Part shown: piece by piece, positions 34,273-46,000 of the stretch
Position numbering within the stretch: the first letter of the stretch is position 1
How the letters are laid out: the number at the start of each line of letters is the position of its first letter
From: Hyunsoonleella aquatilis
GTDB taxonomy: Bacteria; Bacteroidota; Bacteroidia; Flavobacteriales; Flavobacteriaceae
Assembly (NCBI RefSeq): GCF_014270105.1
Contig: NZ_JACNMF010000003.1
Location: 434,001-498,000, forward strand
DNA: 64,000 nucleotides
Direction: 5' to 3'
Notes under the pieces: generated by a model
The model's input: only the letters and a program-made list of their open reading frames with translations
Told to the model about the DNA's origin: nothing
Database searches by the model: none
Position numbers and translations under genes: made by a program

Positions 34273-36642
34273 TTATCCAATCACCTCCAATTTAGCAAAC
34301 CGCAACAGTAATTTTTTATTCCCTCCTGTTTCAAACTCTATTTCGGCTTTGGTATCAGCTCCGGCTCCTTCTATTTTGAGGACTTCGCCTTTCCCAAATC
34401 GTATATGTTTCACAATGTTACCCACGGCCAATTTGCTATCAAAAAGATTGGCCGTCCCATTACTGCTCTTTGAAACGGGCTTTAAATTTTTGGGCGTGGT
34501 GGCTTGAAATTTTTCCGGTGTTTTTTTGGGAGCTCCTTTTTTAGGCTGAAATTGTTTAGCAGGTTTATAGCGAATTTTATTCAGTGATACAGTTTTGTTT
34601 GGTTCAATATCACCAAAAATGCTGGCATCCAGCATGGGATTGTAGCGGCGTTCTTCAATCGGAGTGACGATATCCAAATATTGCTCATCAATTTCCTCAA
34701 TAAAACGGCTCGGCTCGGCATCAATTAATTTCCCCCAACGGTAGCGTGACAAAGCATAAGTTAAATAAGCCTGTTTCTCGGCTCGGGTCAAGGCTACATA
34801 AAATAAACGACGTTCCTCCTCCAATTCGCTTCGCGTATTCATGCTCATCGCACTTGGGAACAAATCTTCCTCCAATCCAACGATAAACACATATGGAAAT
34901 TCCAAACCTTTGGCCAAATGGATAGTCATCAACGCAACATGGTCGCTATCCCCCTTTTCATTGTCCAAATCCGTAGCCAATGCGACATCTTCAAGGAATT
35001 CTGCTAAAGAACCTGTAGCATCTGCAATCTCCTTTTGCCCTTCCACAAAATCCTTCATTCCATTGAGCAGTTCTTCGATATTTTCCATCCGGGCCACACC
35101 TTCTGGAGTACCATCTTTATTGAATTCCCGAATTAAACCACTGCTTTTGGTCACATGCTCAGCCAATTCAAACACATCCGTATTTTGGTTCATCACCTGA
35201 TAGCTTTCAATCAATGTGGCGAAGTTTTCGAGCTTGGCTTTGGTGCCGGAATTGATTTTAATATCCACCTTATCGATGTGTTTTATCACATCAAATATAC
35301 TTTTATCATATCCGTTGGCCGCCACAACCAATTTGTCAACTGTAGTTTGCCCAATGCCACGTGGCGGAAAGTTAATGACTCGTTTTAAAGCTTCTTCATC
35401 AGCAGGATTGATAACCAAACGCAAATAGGATAACACATCCTTGATTTCCTTTCGTTGATAAAAGGACAGGCCTCCATAAATACGGTATTTGATGTCACGC
35501 TTTCTTAAGGCGTCCTCGATGGCACGGGATTGTGCATTGGTGCGGTACAATACGGCAAAATCGCTATTGGGTACATGCTCCTGCATTTTAGTTTCAAAAA
35601 TGGTACTAGCCACATAACGCCCTTCATCCCCATCAGTTAAAGAACGGTTTACTTTGATTTTTGCGCCCTCGTCATTGGCTGTCCAAACAATTTTATCTAG
35701 TTTGGTCTGATTCTTATCAATAATGGAATTGGCCGCATTCACGATATTTTTGGTGGAACGGTAATTCTGTTCCAAACGGAATACTTTTACATCGTCATAA
35801 TCCTTTTGAAAATTCAAAATATTATTGATGTTAGCTCCACGAAACGCATAGATACTCTGGGCATCATCACCTACTACGCAGATATTCTGAAACTTATCGG
35901 ACAGCGCCCGTACAATCAAATATTGTGAATGGTTGGTATCTTGATACTCATCCACCAAAATATACTTAAACCGGTTTTGATATTTTGCCAAGGCATCCGG
36001 AAAACGGGTCAGCAATTCATTTGTTTTTAGCAACAAATCATCAAAGTCCATTGCGCCGGCCTTAAAACAACGGTCCACGTAAGCCTTGTAAATATCTCCC
36101 ATCCGTGGTCTTCTCGCCATAGTATCTGCTTCAATCAATTCTGGGTTTTGAAAATAGGCACGCACGGTAATCAAACTGTTTTTATAGGATGAAATCCGGG
36201 AACGGATCTGTTTGTATTTATAAACATCCTTATCCAGATTCATTTCCTTGATGATGGATGCAATCAACCTATCGGAATCCTGGGTGTCATAAATGGTGAA
36301 ATTACTCGGGTAGCCCAATCTATCCGCTTCAATCCGAAGAATTTTAGCAAAAACAGAGTGAAACGTTCCCATCCAAAGGTTTTTGGCCTCACTATCGCCC
36401 ACTATGGCAGCAATACGCGATTTCATTTCACGGGCCGCCTTATTCGTAAATGTGAGTGCCAAAATGTTGAACGGGTCAATCCCCTTGCTCATCATATAGG
36501 CTATGCGATAAGTCAACACGCGTGTTTTACCCGAACCCGCCCCTGCTATAACTATCATGGGGCCATCAATCTGAATGGTGGGTTCTAATTGCGCGCTGTT
36601 TAATTGGTCTAAATATGCTTCCAAACTACAATCTTTTTCCAT
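34273..36642 (-). CDS. UvrD/PcrA-type DNA helicase
   Basis: A superfamily 1A 3'-5' helicase. The ATG at 36642 gives 789 residues, starting M-E-K-D-C-S-L-E-A-Y-L-D-Q-L-N; an upstream ATG at 36702 adds 20 residues unlike the family. The Walker A loop is G-A-G-S-G-K-T at residues 34-40, then V-D-E-Y-Q-D-T-N for motif II, and L-M-T-I-H-L-A-K-G-L-E-F and V-A-L-T-R-A for the later motifs. The tail ends with the PcrA-type G-N-I-V-K-H-I-R-F-G-K-G-E-V domain, which binds RNA polymerase in relatives. Confidence 0.95.
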   Translation of the reverse strand: MEKDCSLEAYLDQLNSAQLEPTIQIDGPMIVIAGAGSGKTRVLTYRIAYMMSKGIDPFNILALTFTNKAAREMKSRIAAIVGDSEAKNLWMGTFHSVFAKILRIEADRLGYPSNFTIYDTQDSDRLIASIIKEMNLDKDVYKYKQIRSRISSYKNSLITVRAYFQNPELIEADTMARRPRMGDIYKAYVDRCFKAGAMDFDDLLLKTNELLTRFPDALAKYQNRFKYILVDEYQDTNHSQYLIVRALSDKFQNICVVGDDAQSIYAFRGANINNILNFQKDYDDVKVFRLEQNYRSTKNIVNAANSIIDKNQTKLDKIVWTANDEGAKIKVNRSLTDGDEGRYVASTIFETKMQEHVPNSDFAVLYRTNAQSRAIEDALRKRDIKYRIYGGLSFYQRKEIKDVLSYLRLVINPADEEALKRVINFPPRGIGQTTVDKLVVAANGYDKSIFDVIKHIDKVDIKINSGTKAKLENFATLIESYQVMNQNTDVFELAEHVTKSSGLIREFNKDGTPEGVARMENIEELLNGMKDFVEGQKEIADATGSLAEFLEDVALATDLDNEKGDSDHVALMTIHLAKGLEFPYVFIVGLEEDLFPSAMSMNTRSELEEERRLFYVALTRAEKQAYLTYALSRYRWGKLIDAEPSRFIEEIDEQYLDIVTPIEERRYNPMLDASIFGDIEPNKTVSLNKIRYKPAKQFQPKKGAPKKTPEKFQATTPKNLKPVSKSSNGTANLFDSKLAVGNIVKHIRFGKGEVLKIEGAGADTKAEIEFETGGNKKLLLRFAKLEVIG

Positions 36643-36743
36643 AGGTGAAAATAACCAATGTTGGCGGTTTATTAGGCTTGAATTATCAATAATTATAAAC
36701 AATTGGCATTATATTTTTTTAAATATATTTATGCATAAATTAA

Positions 36744-38324
36744 ATGGATAGCATGGATATTATTTTGGATTTCCTTTCGAGTATCCCTTGGTGGGGATGG
36801 GTTTTAGTCGTTTTAGCTTTGGTTGCCATTCGTGATATTTTTTTCCAAAAAGCGCATACCATTAGCCATAATTTCCCCATTGTGGGCCACTTAAGGTATT
36901 GGCTGGAAGGGATTGGTCCAGAGTTACGACAGTATTTGGTGGCCAACAATAGAGAGGAATTACCCTTTAATCGCATCGAACGCGGTTGGGTGTATGCTTC
37001 TTCAAAAAATGAAAACAATTACGAAGGCTTTGGTACCGATAGGGATATTTATGCCCACCATCACATTTTTGTGAACAATGCCATGATGCCTTTTAAATTG
37101 CCTGAAAACCATCCTAATAAAGCAGACAAAACCTTTTTGCCCTGTGCGAAAGTGATGGGCGAATTCCATAAACGGAAAAAGCCCTATCGCCCAGCATCTG
37201 TTATTAATGTTTCGGCCATGAGCTTTGGGTCGCTATCGGCAAAGGCCATAGAATCCTTGAATAAAGGTGTGGCCATGGCAGATGCCTATCACAATACAGG
37301 TGAAGGTGGTTTATCCCCATATCATAGTAATGGTGGCGATGTGGTGTTTCATTTTGGCACGGGGTATTTTGGTGTTCGCAGTGAGGATGGTGGGTTTTCA
37401 ATGGAAAAAATGGTAAAGTTGGTCAACGACAATCCCTTTATCCGAGCCATTGAAATAAAATTGTCCCAAGGGGCAAAACCTGGAAAAGGTGGCGTATTAC
37501 CTGGGAAGAAAATCACCAAGGAAATTGCAAAAATAAGGGGTGTTGAAATTGGAAAAGATGTGCTGTCACCACCAAACCACAAGGCATTTTCGAATGTTCC
37601 TGAGATGGTGGATTTTATTGAGTCGATTGCTGAAAATACCGGGTTGCCCGTGGGCATTAAAGCCGCCATAGGCAAATTGGACCAATGGGAGGAATTGGCA
37701 GACATCATGCGAAAAACGGGTAAAGGCCCCGATTTTATTGCGGTTGATGGTGGCGAAGGCGGCACGGGTGCGGCTCCCCCTAGTTTTGCTGACCATGTAT
37801 CCTTGCCCTGGGTTTACGGGTTTAGTGATGTTTATAAATTATTCAAGGCAAAAGGATTAACTGAAGGGATTGTTTTTATTGGTAGCGGCAAATTGGGCTT
37901 TCCTGCCAAAGCAGCCATGGCTTTTGCAATGGGTGCGGATTGTATTAATGTGGCTCGCGAGGCTATGATGAGTATTGGGTGCATTCAGGCGCAGGTCTGT
38001 CATAACAACACTTGCCCCAGCGGTGTTGCTACTCAAAATAAATGGCTTCAAAATGGCATCAATGTGCCCCTAAAATCTGCTCGTTTGGCCCAATATTTTA
38101 AAACTTTTAGAAAAGAATTAATTGAAATTACCCATGCGGCCGGCTACGAACACCCCTGTCAATTTAAAATGAGTGACATAGAAATTAATTTGGACGACCA
38201 CAACCTTTCCGAGCAATTGGACAAAACCTATTTGTATAATAAAGTTGAAGTGCCATTTCACGGAATGCAAAACCTGAAAGATTGTGTATATTTGGGAGGG
38301 ATGCGTAACACTCAAAAAAAATAG
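36744..38324 (+). CDS. Stand-alone glutamate-synthase-like FMN protein
   Basis: A 526-residue protein equivalent to the FMN/Fe-S domain of glutamate synthase, without the glutaminase or the C-terminal beta-helix domain. One membrane helix is at residues 10-28, so it is membrane-bound. The FMN region contains A-V-D-G-G-E-G-G-T-G-A-A-P. The three Fe-S cysteines are at 413, 419 and 424 (C-x5-C-x4-C), as in the 3Fe-4S cluster of GltB. Without a glutaminase domain it cannot be assumed to make glutamate; the electron donor and substrate are unknown. An ATG at 36753 is an alternative start. The gene is divergent from the helicase. Confidence 0.9.
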   Translation: MDSMDIILDFLSSIPWWGWVLVVLALVAIRDIFFQKAHTISHNFPIVGHLRYWLEGIGPELRQYLVANNREELPFNRIERGWVYASSKNENNYEGFGTDRDIYAHHHIFVNNAMMPFKLPENHPNKADKTFLPCAKVMGEFHKRKKPYRPASVINVSAMSFGSLSAKAIESLNKGVAMADAYHNTGEGGLSPYHSNGGDVVFHFGTGYFGVRSEDGGFSMEKMVKLVNDNPFIRAIEIKLSQGAKPGKGGVLPGKKITKEIAKIRGVEIGKDVLSPPNHKAFSNVPEMVDFIESIAENTGLPVGIKAAIGKLDQWEELADIMRKTGKGPDFIAVDGGEGGTGAAPPSFADHVSLPWVYGFSDVYKLFKAKGLTEGIVFIGSGKLGFPAKAAMAFAMGADCINVAREAMMSIGCIQAQVCHNNTCPSGVATQNKWLQNGINVPLKSARLAQYFKTFRKELIEITHAAGYEHPCQFKMSDIEINLDDHNLSEQLDKTYLYNKVEVPFHGMQNLKDCVYLGGMRNTQKK

Positions 38325-38328
38325 ACCT

Positions 38329-38853
38329 ATGGAGCCAAGCAGAATCATCGAAATATTTTTATACACCCTTCCTGCTTTAATTACAGGTGTGGTGGCCTAC
38401 CATTTTTTTAGAATACATACCCAAAACGAAGATGGTCGCCGACGATTTTTATTGCAAAAGGATATGCAGGCTACGTCACTCCCGCTTCGACTTCAGGCAT
38501 ACGAACGGCTGACACTCTTTTTAGAGCGTATTTCACCAAACAAACTATTGATTCGTGTTACTCCAACATCTTCGGATAAAGATAGTTATGAGGCTTTATT
38601 GATACAAAGCATTCAGCAGGAAATGGAACATAATTTAACCCAACAAATTTATGTTTCAGAAAAATGTTGGAGCGTAATTAGCACGGCTAAAAGTGCCACA
38701 GTACAGCTGATTAGAAAGGCCAATCTTTCGGAAAAAACAGATTCGGCAGACAAACTTCGTGAAGTACTTTTAACCGAAATGATGGAACGCCCTTCGCCTA
38801 GCGATGCCGCACTTTCTATTTTAAAGGAAGAGGTTCGGGAATTGTGGGGATAG
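38329..38853 (+). CDS. Membrane-anchored protein, DUF7935-like
   Basis: The ATG at 38329 gives 174 residues; a frame opening at 38284 would overlap the upstream gene. A membrane helix (about residues 6-25) is followed by R-L-Q-A-Y-E-R-L-T-L-F-L-E-R-I and E-M-E-H-N-L-T-Q-Q-I-Y, which I associate with a conserved Bacteroidota family (DUF7935). No function is known. The gene starts 4 bases after the glutamate-synthase-like gene and is co-transcribed with it. Confidence 0.8.
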   Translation: MEPSRIIEIFLYTLPALITGVVAYHFFRIHTQNEDGRRRFLLQKDMQATSLPLRLQAYERLTLFLERISPNKLLIRVTPTSSDKDSYEALLIQSIQQEMEHNLTQQIYVSEKCWSVISTAKSATVQLIRKANLSEKTDSADKLREVLLTEMMERPSPSDAALSILKEEVRELWG

Positions 38854-38863
38854 GAAGTTGATA

Positions 38864-38926
38864 GGTTCAAGGTTTGTGGTTTCAAGTTAGCCTTACAACG
38901 ACAAACTATAAACCCTAAACCTGAAG
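38864..38926. repeat. Imperfect inverted repeat in a convergent gap
   Basis: GGTTCAAGGTTTGTGG on the left and AAACCCTAAACCTGAA on the right are complementary with several mismatches. It may end transcripts of both the DUF7935-like and the patatin gene. Confidence 0.5.
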
Positions 38927-39841
38927 CTATTTATCCAATCTCAACTCATTGGAATCGGCTTGTTCGCACTTATTCTTGGCATAATCCCAGCCTTGTTGCC
39001 ACCAAGACCTCATGAGTTTTTTATTGAAAATCAATGAGTTTTCTGTAAGTTTGGATGGGGTGTAATATAGGTTTAATTGGACATTTCTGTTTTTAGCGGC
39101 AAGTTTTCCAATAGTGACATCGTTACGTTCTAGCTGGTCCGATAGATGTCCGAAAAGGTTAATCATCAGCGAAAACGGATTTTTCCCCAAGACCTTATTG
39201 TATTCCATGGTTTCAGCCTCTAAAACAATGGCGTCTACTTCCGTTGCGCCTCTTAAAATCGCCTCCCGAATAGGAACTACGCAACCTAAACCACCATCGG
39301 CATATTCAAAACCATCTCGTTTCGCCAAGGACATAAAGGGAATATAATTGCACGAAATCCAAATCCAATCGCAGAATTCCTCGTAAGTGTAATCTTTGAT
39401 AGACTTATACTCTACCCTATTTTTCGAAAGGTTGGATACCGTAACCACAACATCGTCTTTGGTCGTTCTTATAAAATCGTATTCCTTGTGGGTAAAATAT
39501 TTTTTAATATGCTTTTTCAGCGCTTTACTTTCACCAAAAGTCCTTTTAAACTTAATAAACTGCCAAAGTACATTCAAGAAATCGATGGAAACAAACTCCC
39601 GCTTTCCTTTTTTCCGTAAAACGAAAGGGTTAACACTAAAAATATCGTGCTGTTGCACATTAGTATAGGCGTGGTAAATCTTATCAATTTCGCCTGCAGC
39701 AAGATGTGGCACCAACAAACTTCCGGTGGAAGTACCCAAAAAAATGTCGTAATCACGCCCCTCAACTTCCATCAAGTATTGGGCAACCCCTCCTGCGTAG
39801 GCACCTTTACTTCCTCCTCCTGATATGACTAGGGCTTTCAT
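38927..39841 (-). CDS. Patatin-like phospholipase
   Basis: A 304-residue patatin-fold acyl hydrolase. The oxyanion loop S-G-G-G-S-K-G is at residues 7-13, the nucleophile in G-T-S-T-G places Ser at 38, and the catalytic Asp of D-G-G is residue 182. No signal peptide is seen, so it is probably cytoplasmic. It is divergent from the adhesin operon. Confidence 0.92.
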   Translation of the reverse strand: MKALVISGGGSKGAYAGGVAQYLMEVEGRDYDIFLGTSTGSLLVPHLAAGEIDKIYHAYTNVQQHDIFSVNPFVLRKKGKREFVSIDFLNVLWQFIKFKRTFGESKALKKHIKKYFTHKEYDFIRTTKDDVVVTVSNLSKNRVEYKSIKDYTYEEFCDWIWISCNYIPFMSLAKRDGFEYADGGLGCVVPIREAILRGATEVDAIVLEAETMEYNKVLGKNPFSLMINLFGHLSDQLERNDVTIGKLAAKNRNVQLNLYYTPSKLTENSLIFNKKLMRSWWQQGWDYAKNKCEQADSNELRLDK

Positions 39842-39912
39842 AATTCTATTTAGTTCATAAATATAACAATTATGGGTTTACCTATGAATGATAAACATCA
39901 TTTTGAAATCTA

Positions 39913-39928
39913 TACCCAATACTAGGTA
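39913..39928. promoter_or_regulatory. Imperfect palindrome TACCCAATACTAGGTA upstream of the adhesin operon
   Basis: This 16-base sequence shares its first half and final GGTA with the perfect palindrome at 7434-7449. It lies about 60 bases before a TATTTTAG box (39988-39995) and 93 bases before the adhesin start, a plausible activator site. Confidence 0.45.
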
Positions 39929-40021
39929 TTTTACAGAAAAAATACACATTACCACGAAATTTAGTTCAATAGCTTATAAAGAATACATATTTTAGTTGCA
40001 GCTATTAACCTAACCCTCACT

Positions 40022-43000
40022 ATGTCAAAAAAAACATTTCTGACTGCATTATTTTCCTCAGTTATAATTGCATCGTTTTTTGCCGTAAATCTTATTGAGC
40101 ACAATTTTGTCAATACTTTTGGAAATCAAATTAGCTCAAGCTACAAGAGTAATATAAAGTTATTATTGCCACCAACAGCATCCATTTCGGGTACCACAGG
40201 AGTTTGCATCAATAGCACACCCGACCCCGAAATTACTTTTACAGGAAGTGGCGGAACGGCTCCTTACACATTTACATACACGGTAAATGGTGGTGCGCCA
40301 CAAACCATTTCAACAACGGGTAATAATAATGCTGTAAATTTGTCCGTTAGTTCGGCTACTGCTGGAACTTTCACCCATGAATTGGTTTCTGTAGAGGATA
40401 GTACATCAGAAACCGCGAACGTATCTGGAACAGCAACCGTAACCGTTCACGATTTGCCAACTGTAGATTTTACTTTTAATAATGACAATGCCTGTTCCGG
40501 AACACCTGTAAACTTTACAACTAATGTTACAGGAGCCAGTCCTTTTACTTATAGTTGGAATTTCGGTGACGGCAATTCATCAAACAATAATAACCCTACT
40601 CATGTTTTTGACGCATTAGGCTGTGCCTCTCAAACCTTTAACGTAACACTTACGGTTACTGATACTAACGGATGTGTATCGGCGATTACCAAAACGATTG
40701 ATGTAAGGCAAAAACCAAGGCTGGAGTTTTTTGATGCTGATAACCAGTTTGATCCATTTAATAATTGTGGTAACAACACTCTGGATCCATCTTATACCAT
40801 TAATGTTCGTATGGGAAGTAATACATCTTCATGTATCAACTCCTATGATATCGACTGGGGTGATGGTAGCCCGATTGAAACGGGAGTCACTTTCCCTGCA
40901 TCGCACACTTATACGCAACTTGGTTCTTTCAATATGGATATAACCGGAAGGGGAACCAATTGCGACAACACCATGCGATATCTCATCAAAAACTCAAGTA
41001 ACCCAACGGGGGCCATAGTAAACCCTGGAAATACCGTTAATCTATGTCTTCCGGTTAATGCTATTGAATTTGCCATAGGGTCTTGGGCTACCAATCCTCC
41101 AGACACCGTCTACTTTATAGATTATGGTGATGGCACGACAGAAACTTATACTCAGGGAGAATTGGAATCCTCAACATATTTTGACCCTGCTGACCCTATG
41201 AATTCCGAAGATTTCCCAATACCTCATACCTATACAGAAACGAGTTGCCCCAATAGTTATACTGTTTTTTTGAACATACTCACCTCCTGTGGGCAAACGA
41301 ATTTAACGGCAGGCCCTATCATTATTCTGAGAAAACCGCAAGTAGCTTTTGAAGACCCACCTAATAGCTGTGTCAATGCGCCAGTTCAATTTAATAATAC
41401 ATCGCTTGATGGATATTCTAACAATTGCTCCGTGAATGATGGCTATTTTTGGGATTTTGGGGATGGCAATACCTCCACCCAAAGAAACCCAATACATACT
41501 TACGCTTCTACAGGGAATTTTGATGTAGAATTATATGCTGCAAATTCTTGTGGTGAAACAGAGCGAATTATTAAAACCATCTGTATAGAACCGGAATTGG
41601 TGGCCGATTTCACTTTAAGTTCTGATAACGGCTGTACTCCACTAGGTATTGATGCAACAAATGCCACCGATTTAACGGATAGCTGTGGTGACGTAACCTA
41701 TCTATGGGAGGTAGCTTATACTTCGGGCTTTTGCGGGACAACTTTTGGGCAATGGAACTTTACCAACGGTACGGATGAAAACTCAGCTTCGCCTTCTTTT
41801 GAATTTATAAGCGCAGGAACATTTACTGTTACTCTTACCACGACTAATACTTGTGGGACTGATTCCAAGTCAGAAACGGTAGAAGTAAAACGCCCTCCCA
41901 CAGTTGCGATAAATCCAATTGCAGATTTTTGTGGCTCAGCTTCAATTGATCCAGTTGCCAATGTTGATACTTGTGCACCTGCATCTGAAACCGTTACATA
42001 TGAATGGCTTTTCCCCGGAGGCACGCCTTCATCAGCAAACACCTTAAACCCTGGAACAATTACCTACAGTACTCCGGGAAATTACACGGTGACCCTAAAC
42101 GTCATGACGAGTTGTGGAACAACGACAGATACGGAGGATTTTACAATAAACGAAATTCCATCAATCACCAATACGGACTTGACCCAAACCATTTGCTCTG
42201 GGACGTCTACTGTTGAAACGGCCCTAAATTCAACCATAAGTGGCACAACCTATGTTTGGACAGCAACTGCACCAGCGGGAGTTTCGGGTTATATTGCAAA
42301 CGGAACGACAAGCTCGATTCCGGCACAAACCATATTTAATTCAAATACAACTTCCGAGGATGTTACCTATACCATCACACCATTTAACGGCACTTGTGCT
42401 GGCGCACCTGTTAATTTAGTAATTACTGTTGATCCTGCACCAGAATTTACAAGTCAGCCTCAATCCGAGATCATTTGTGAAAATGGCCCGATCAATGATT
42501 TATCGGTCACCGTAAACGGACCGGGGGCACCGACCTATCAATGGTATAGTAATACGGTGAATAATACAACATCAGGAACCGCTATTGGTGGTGAAACAAA
42601 TGCAACGTATTCTCCTCCAAATACTCCCGTTGGAGTGACTTATTATTATGTGATTGCGAGGTTTACCTCCGGAGCGGGCTGTGATGAAATTATTTCGAAT
42701 GTTGCCCGTATTGAAATAGTGGACGGTATTCAAATCGATAGCCAACCTCTTCCTACTCAAAGTATTTGCGTTGGTGGAGATATCAATAATGATTTAACCG
42801 TGACACATTCTGGAGGAACGGGGACAGTGTCCTATCAATGGTATTCGAATACTACCAATACGAACACGGGAGGTACTTCAATTCCTGGAGCCACTAATAT
42901 CAACTATATGCCTCCAACCTTTACAGTTGCTGGAAGCTATTACTACTATGTTGAAGTTTCAATCAGTGGAAGCGGTTGTAATCCTGTTACCAGTGAAGTT

Positions 43001-46000
43001 GCTGAAGTTATTGTTGTGGATGATCCAATTATTATAGCACAACCTTTGACTACCCAAACCATCTGCCAAGGTACAACGCCTCAGGATTTGGAAGTAACGG
43101 TTTCTGGAGGTATTGGGAGCACCTATGACTATCAATGGTACAGCAATACAACCAATAACAATACCGGGGGCACTGCGATTTCAGGTGCCACAAATGCAAT
43201 TTATACACCTTCAACGGGAACCGTTGGCACTCAGTACTATTATGTTGTCATCTCGCAAGCGGATCCAGGTTGTGGTGTCACTAGTGCTGTTTCGGAAGTA
43301 ATTGTCAACCCCGCTCCTACGATTACCAATCAACCTATTTCAGAAACAATTTGTTTTGGTGAAAGCTTCAATACACTGTCTATTTCAACAGCTAATGGCG
43401 TAGGTACCCCATCATATCAGTGGTATAGCAACACTGTGAATAACACCTCTTCTGGCACAATAATTAGTGGTGAAACGGGAACGAGTTACACCCCGCCTTC
43501 TGGTACTATAGGAACGGTTTATTACTATGTAATTATCACTTATTCCTCTGGAGGATGTACCCAAATTATTTCAGAAGTAGCTGAAAACACTGTAAATGAA
43601 ACGCCAAATATCAGCAATAAAACAGATGTAATTTGTAGTGGCACTTCTTTTGATATTAGCCCAAACAGTTCAGGTGGGGACATTGCTCCGGCAGGTACAA
43701 CCTACACTTGGACAGCTCCCAATATAAATCCTGCAGGAGCCGTTACCGGCGCATCACAAGAAAACACACCTCAAACTTCAATATCCCAAACATTGGTAAA
43801 CAATACCACTAATCCAGCAACTGTATCTTATACGGTTACACCTACTTTAGGGACCTGTGTAGGAGCTACTTTTGAAGTCGAAATCACGGTAAACCCATCA
43901 ATCAGCATTACTTCAATCCAAAACAATAGTTTGTGTTATTCAGATAATGGAGGTTCATTAGAAATCACCATATCGGGAGGTGTTCCGTTTTCAACCGGAA
44001 ACCCTTATCAAATCAATTGGACTGGTCCTGCGGGCTATACCAGTACTAACGAGGATATTTTCAATTTGGCACCCGGTGATTATACCGTCTCGATTTTGGA
44101 TGATGGTGGCTGTCCATTTTCAGAAACGTTTACAATCACGGAACCGGACGAGCTTATTTTTAGTTCAATCGATTTTGATACCGAAACCATTTCCTGTTTT
44201 GGTGAGAATGATGGCGCAATTAGTATTGAAGTTTCGGGAGGCACGACACCCTACACCTATAATTGGACAAGAAACGGAACGGCCTACAGTAGTGATGAAG
44301 ACCTGACCAATCTAGGGCCCGGTTTATATGAAATCACAGTGGTAGATGCTAATAATTGTACTCCAATTACGCAAAGTTTTGATGTAGTTGAACCTCCCGA
44401 ATTACAAGTTAGCCTTGACAGCAAGGTTGATGTGATTTGTTTTGGGGAAGCCACCGGCGAAATAAATATTAATGTCACAGGAGGAAGACCTTTTGAAATT
44501 TCCTCTGGCATTTTTGAATATACCTATAATTGGACGGGACCAAATAGTTTTACGAGTTCAACTCAAAACTTAACAGGACTGATTGCAGGTACATATAATG
44601 TTACCGTCACCGATAGATCAAACTGTATGACAACTTTTGATGTTGTCATTGATCAGACCGATGAAATTATTATTGATACTTCAGCTACGGAAATTGAATG
44701 CTATGGGGATAACGACGCCTCAATTACAATTAACTCAATTACAGGCGGAAATGCCCCATACGATGTGGCTTGGAGCAATTTGGGCTCGGGGTTATCTCAG
44801 ACCAATTTGTCACCCGGAACATATGTTATTACCGTAACTGATGCCACCAACTGCGTAAAAGAAGCCACCGTGATAATTGCTGAGCCTCCAATTTTCAGAA
44901 TAACACCACAGGTTGAAAATATATCCTGTTTTGGTGCAAATGACGGTCGAATCATCTTGAATTTAGAAGGTGGCATCGATCCTGTGGATTTAAATTGGGA
45001 TGACGACCCAACAGCTGGGGTAGAGCGCAACAACATTGGCCCGGGAACTTACACGGTTACTATTATTGACGGAAAGCCCTGTACAATAACCGAAACATTT
45101 GTCATAACGGAACCCGCGCCTTTGGATATTTCGGGGACAAAAACTGATGCTTTAGATTGTGATGATGCCAATACCGGTAGTATTAATGCTATAGTCACTG
45201 GAGGCACTTTGCCCCTAACCTATCAATGGACCAACGGGGCGACAACAGAAGATTTGAGCAACATTCCTCCCGGGGATTATACGCTCAATGTTACTGACGC
45301 CAATAACTGTACTATTTCAAAAAACTTTACCATCAATAGGTTTGAACCTCTGGAAATTGAAATCGATATTATTACCGATGTGGACTGTGCCGCCAAAACG
45401 GTTGACCAATCCTTTGTGGCCAATCCCAGTGGTGGCGTACCCCCGTATCAAATCAATTGGTCCAGTGGCAATGTGAGTGGCCCCAATAACGAAAATATGC
45501 AGACGGATGTTAACGGTCTGGTCATCATAGATGTTACGGATAGTTTAGGTTGCACTACTTCATTGTCTTACAATGTCGATATTCCAGAGCTGGGCGATCC
45601 TGATTTTATAGTTAGTTCGTTTGCATTTACCAATTTTGGATTTTATTCTATTGAGGACCCGATTCAATTCACGAATACAAGCAATGGGGACTTTGTTGGG
45701 GTATCTTGGGATTTTGGGGATGGCAGTATTGCAAATGATGAAAACCCAACGCATACCTATCAAACTGAGGGAACATATAACGTTACACAAACTGTAGTTT
45801 ATCCTTTTGATTGCGTATATACCAAAACCATAACGCTGGTGGTACAAAAAGGCTACAACCTGGTTGTTCCAAATGCCTTTACACCCAATAGCGACAGCTT
45901 AAACGAACGATTCGCACCCGCCCAAATAGCCCTTTCCAATATGAGATTTGAAATTTATGATACTTGGGGCAGTATGATTTATTCAGAGGAAGGCAATAGT

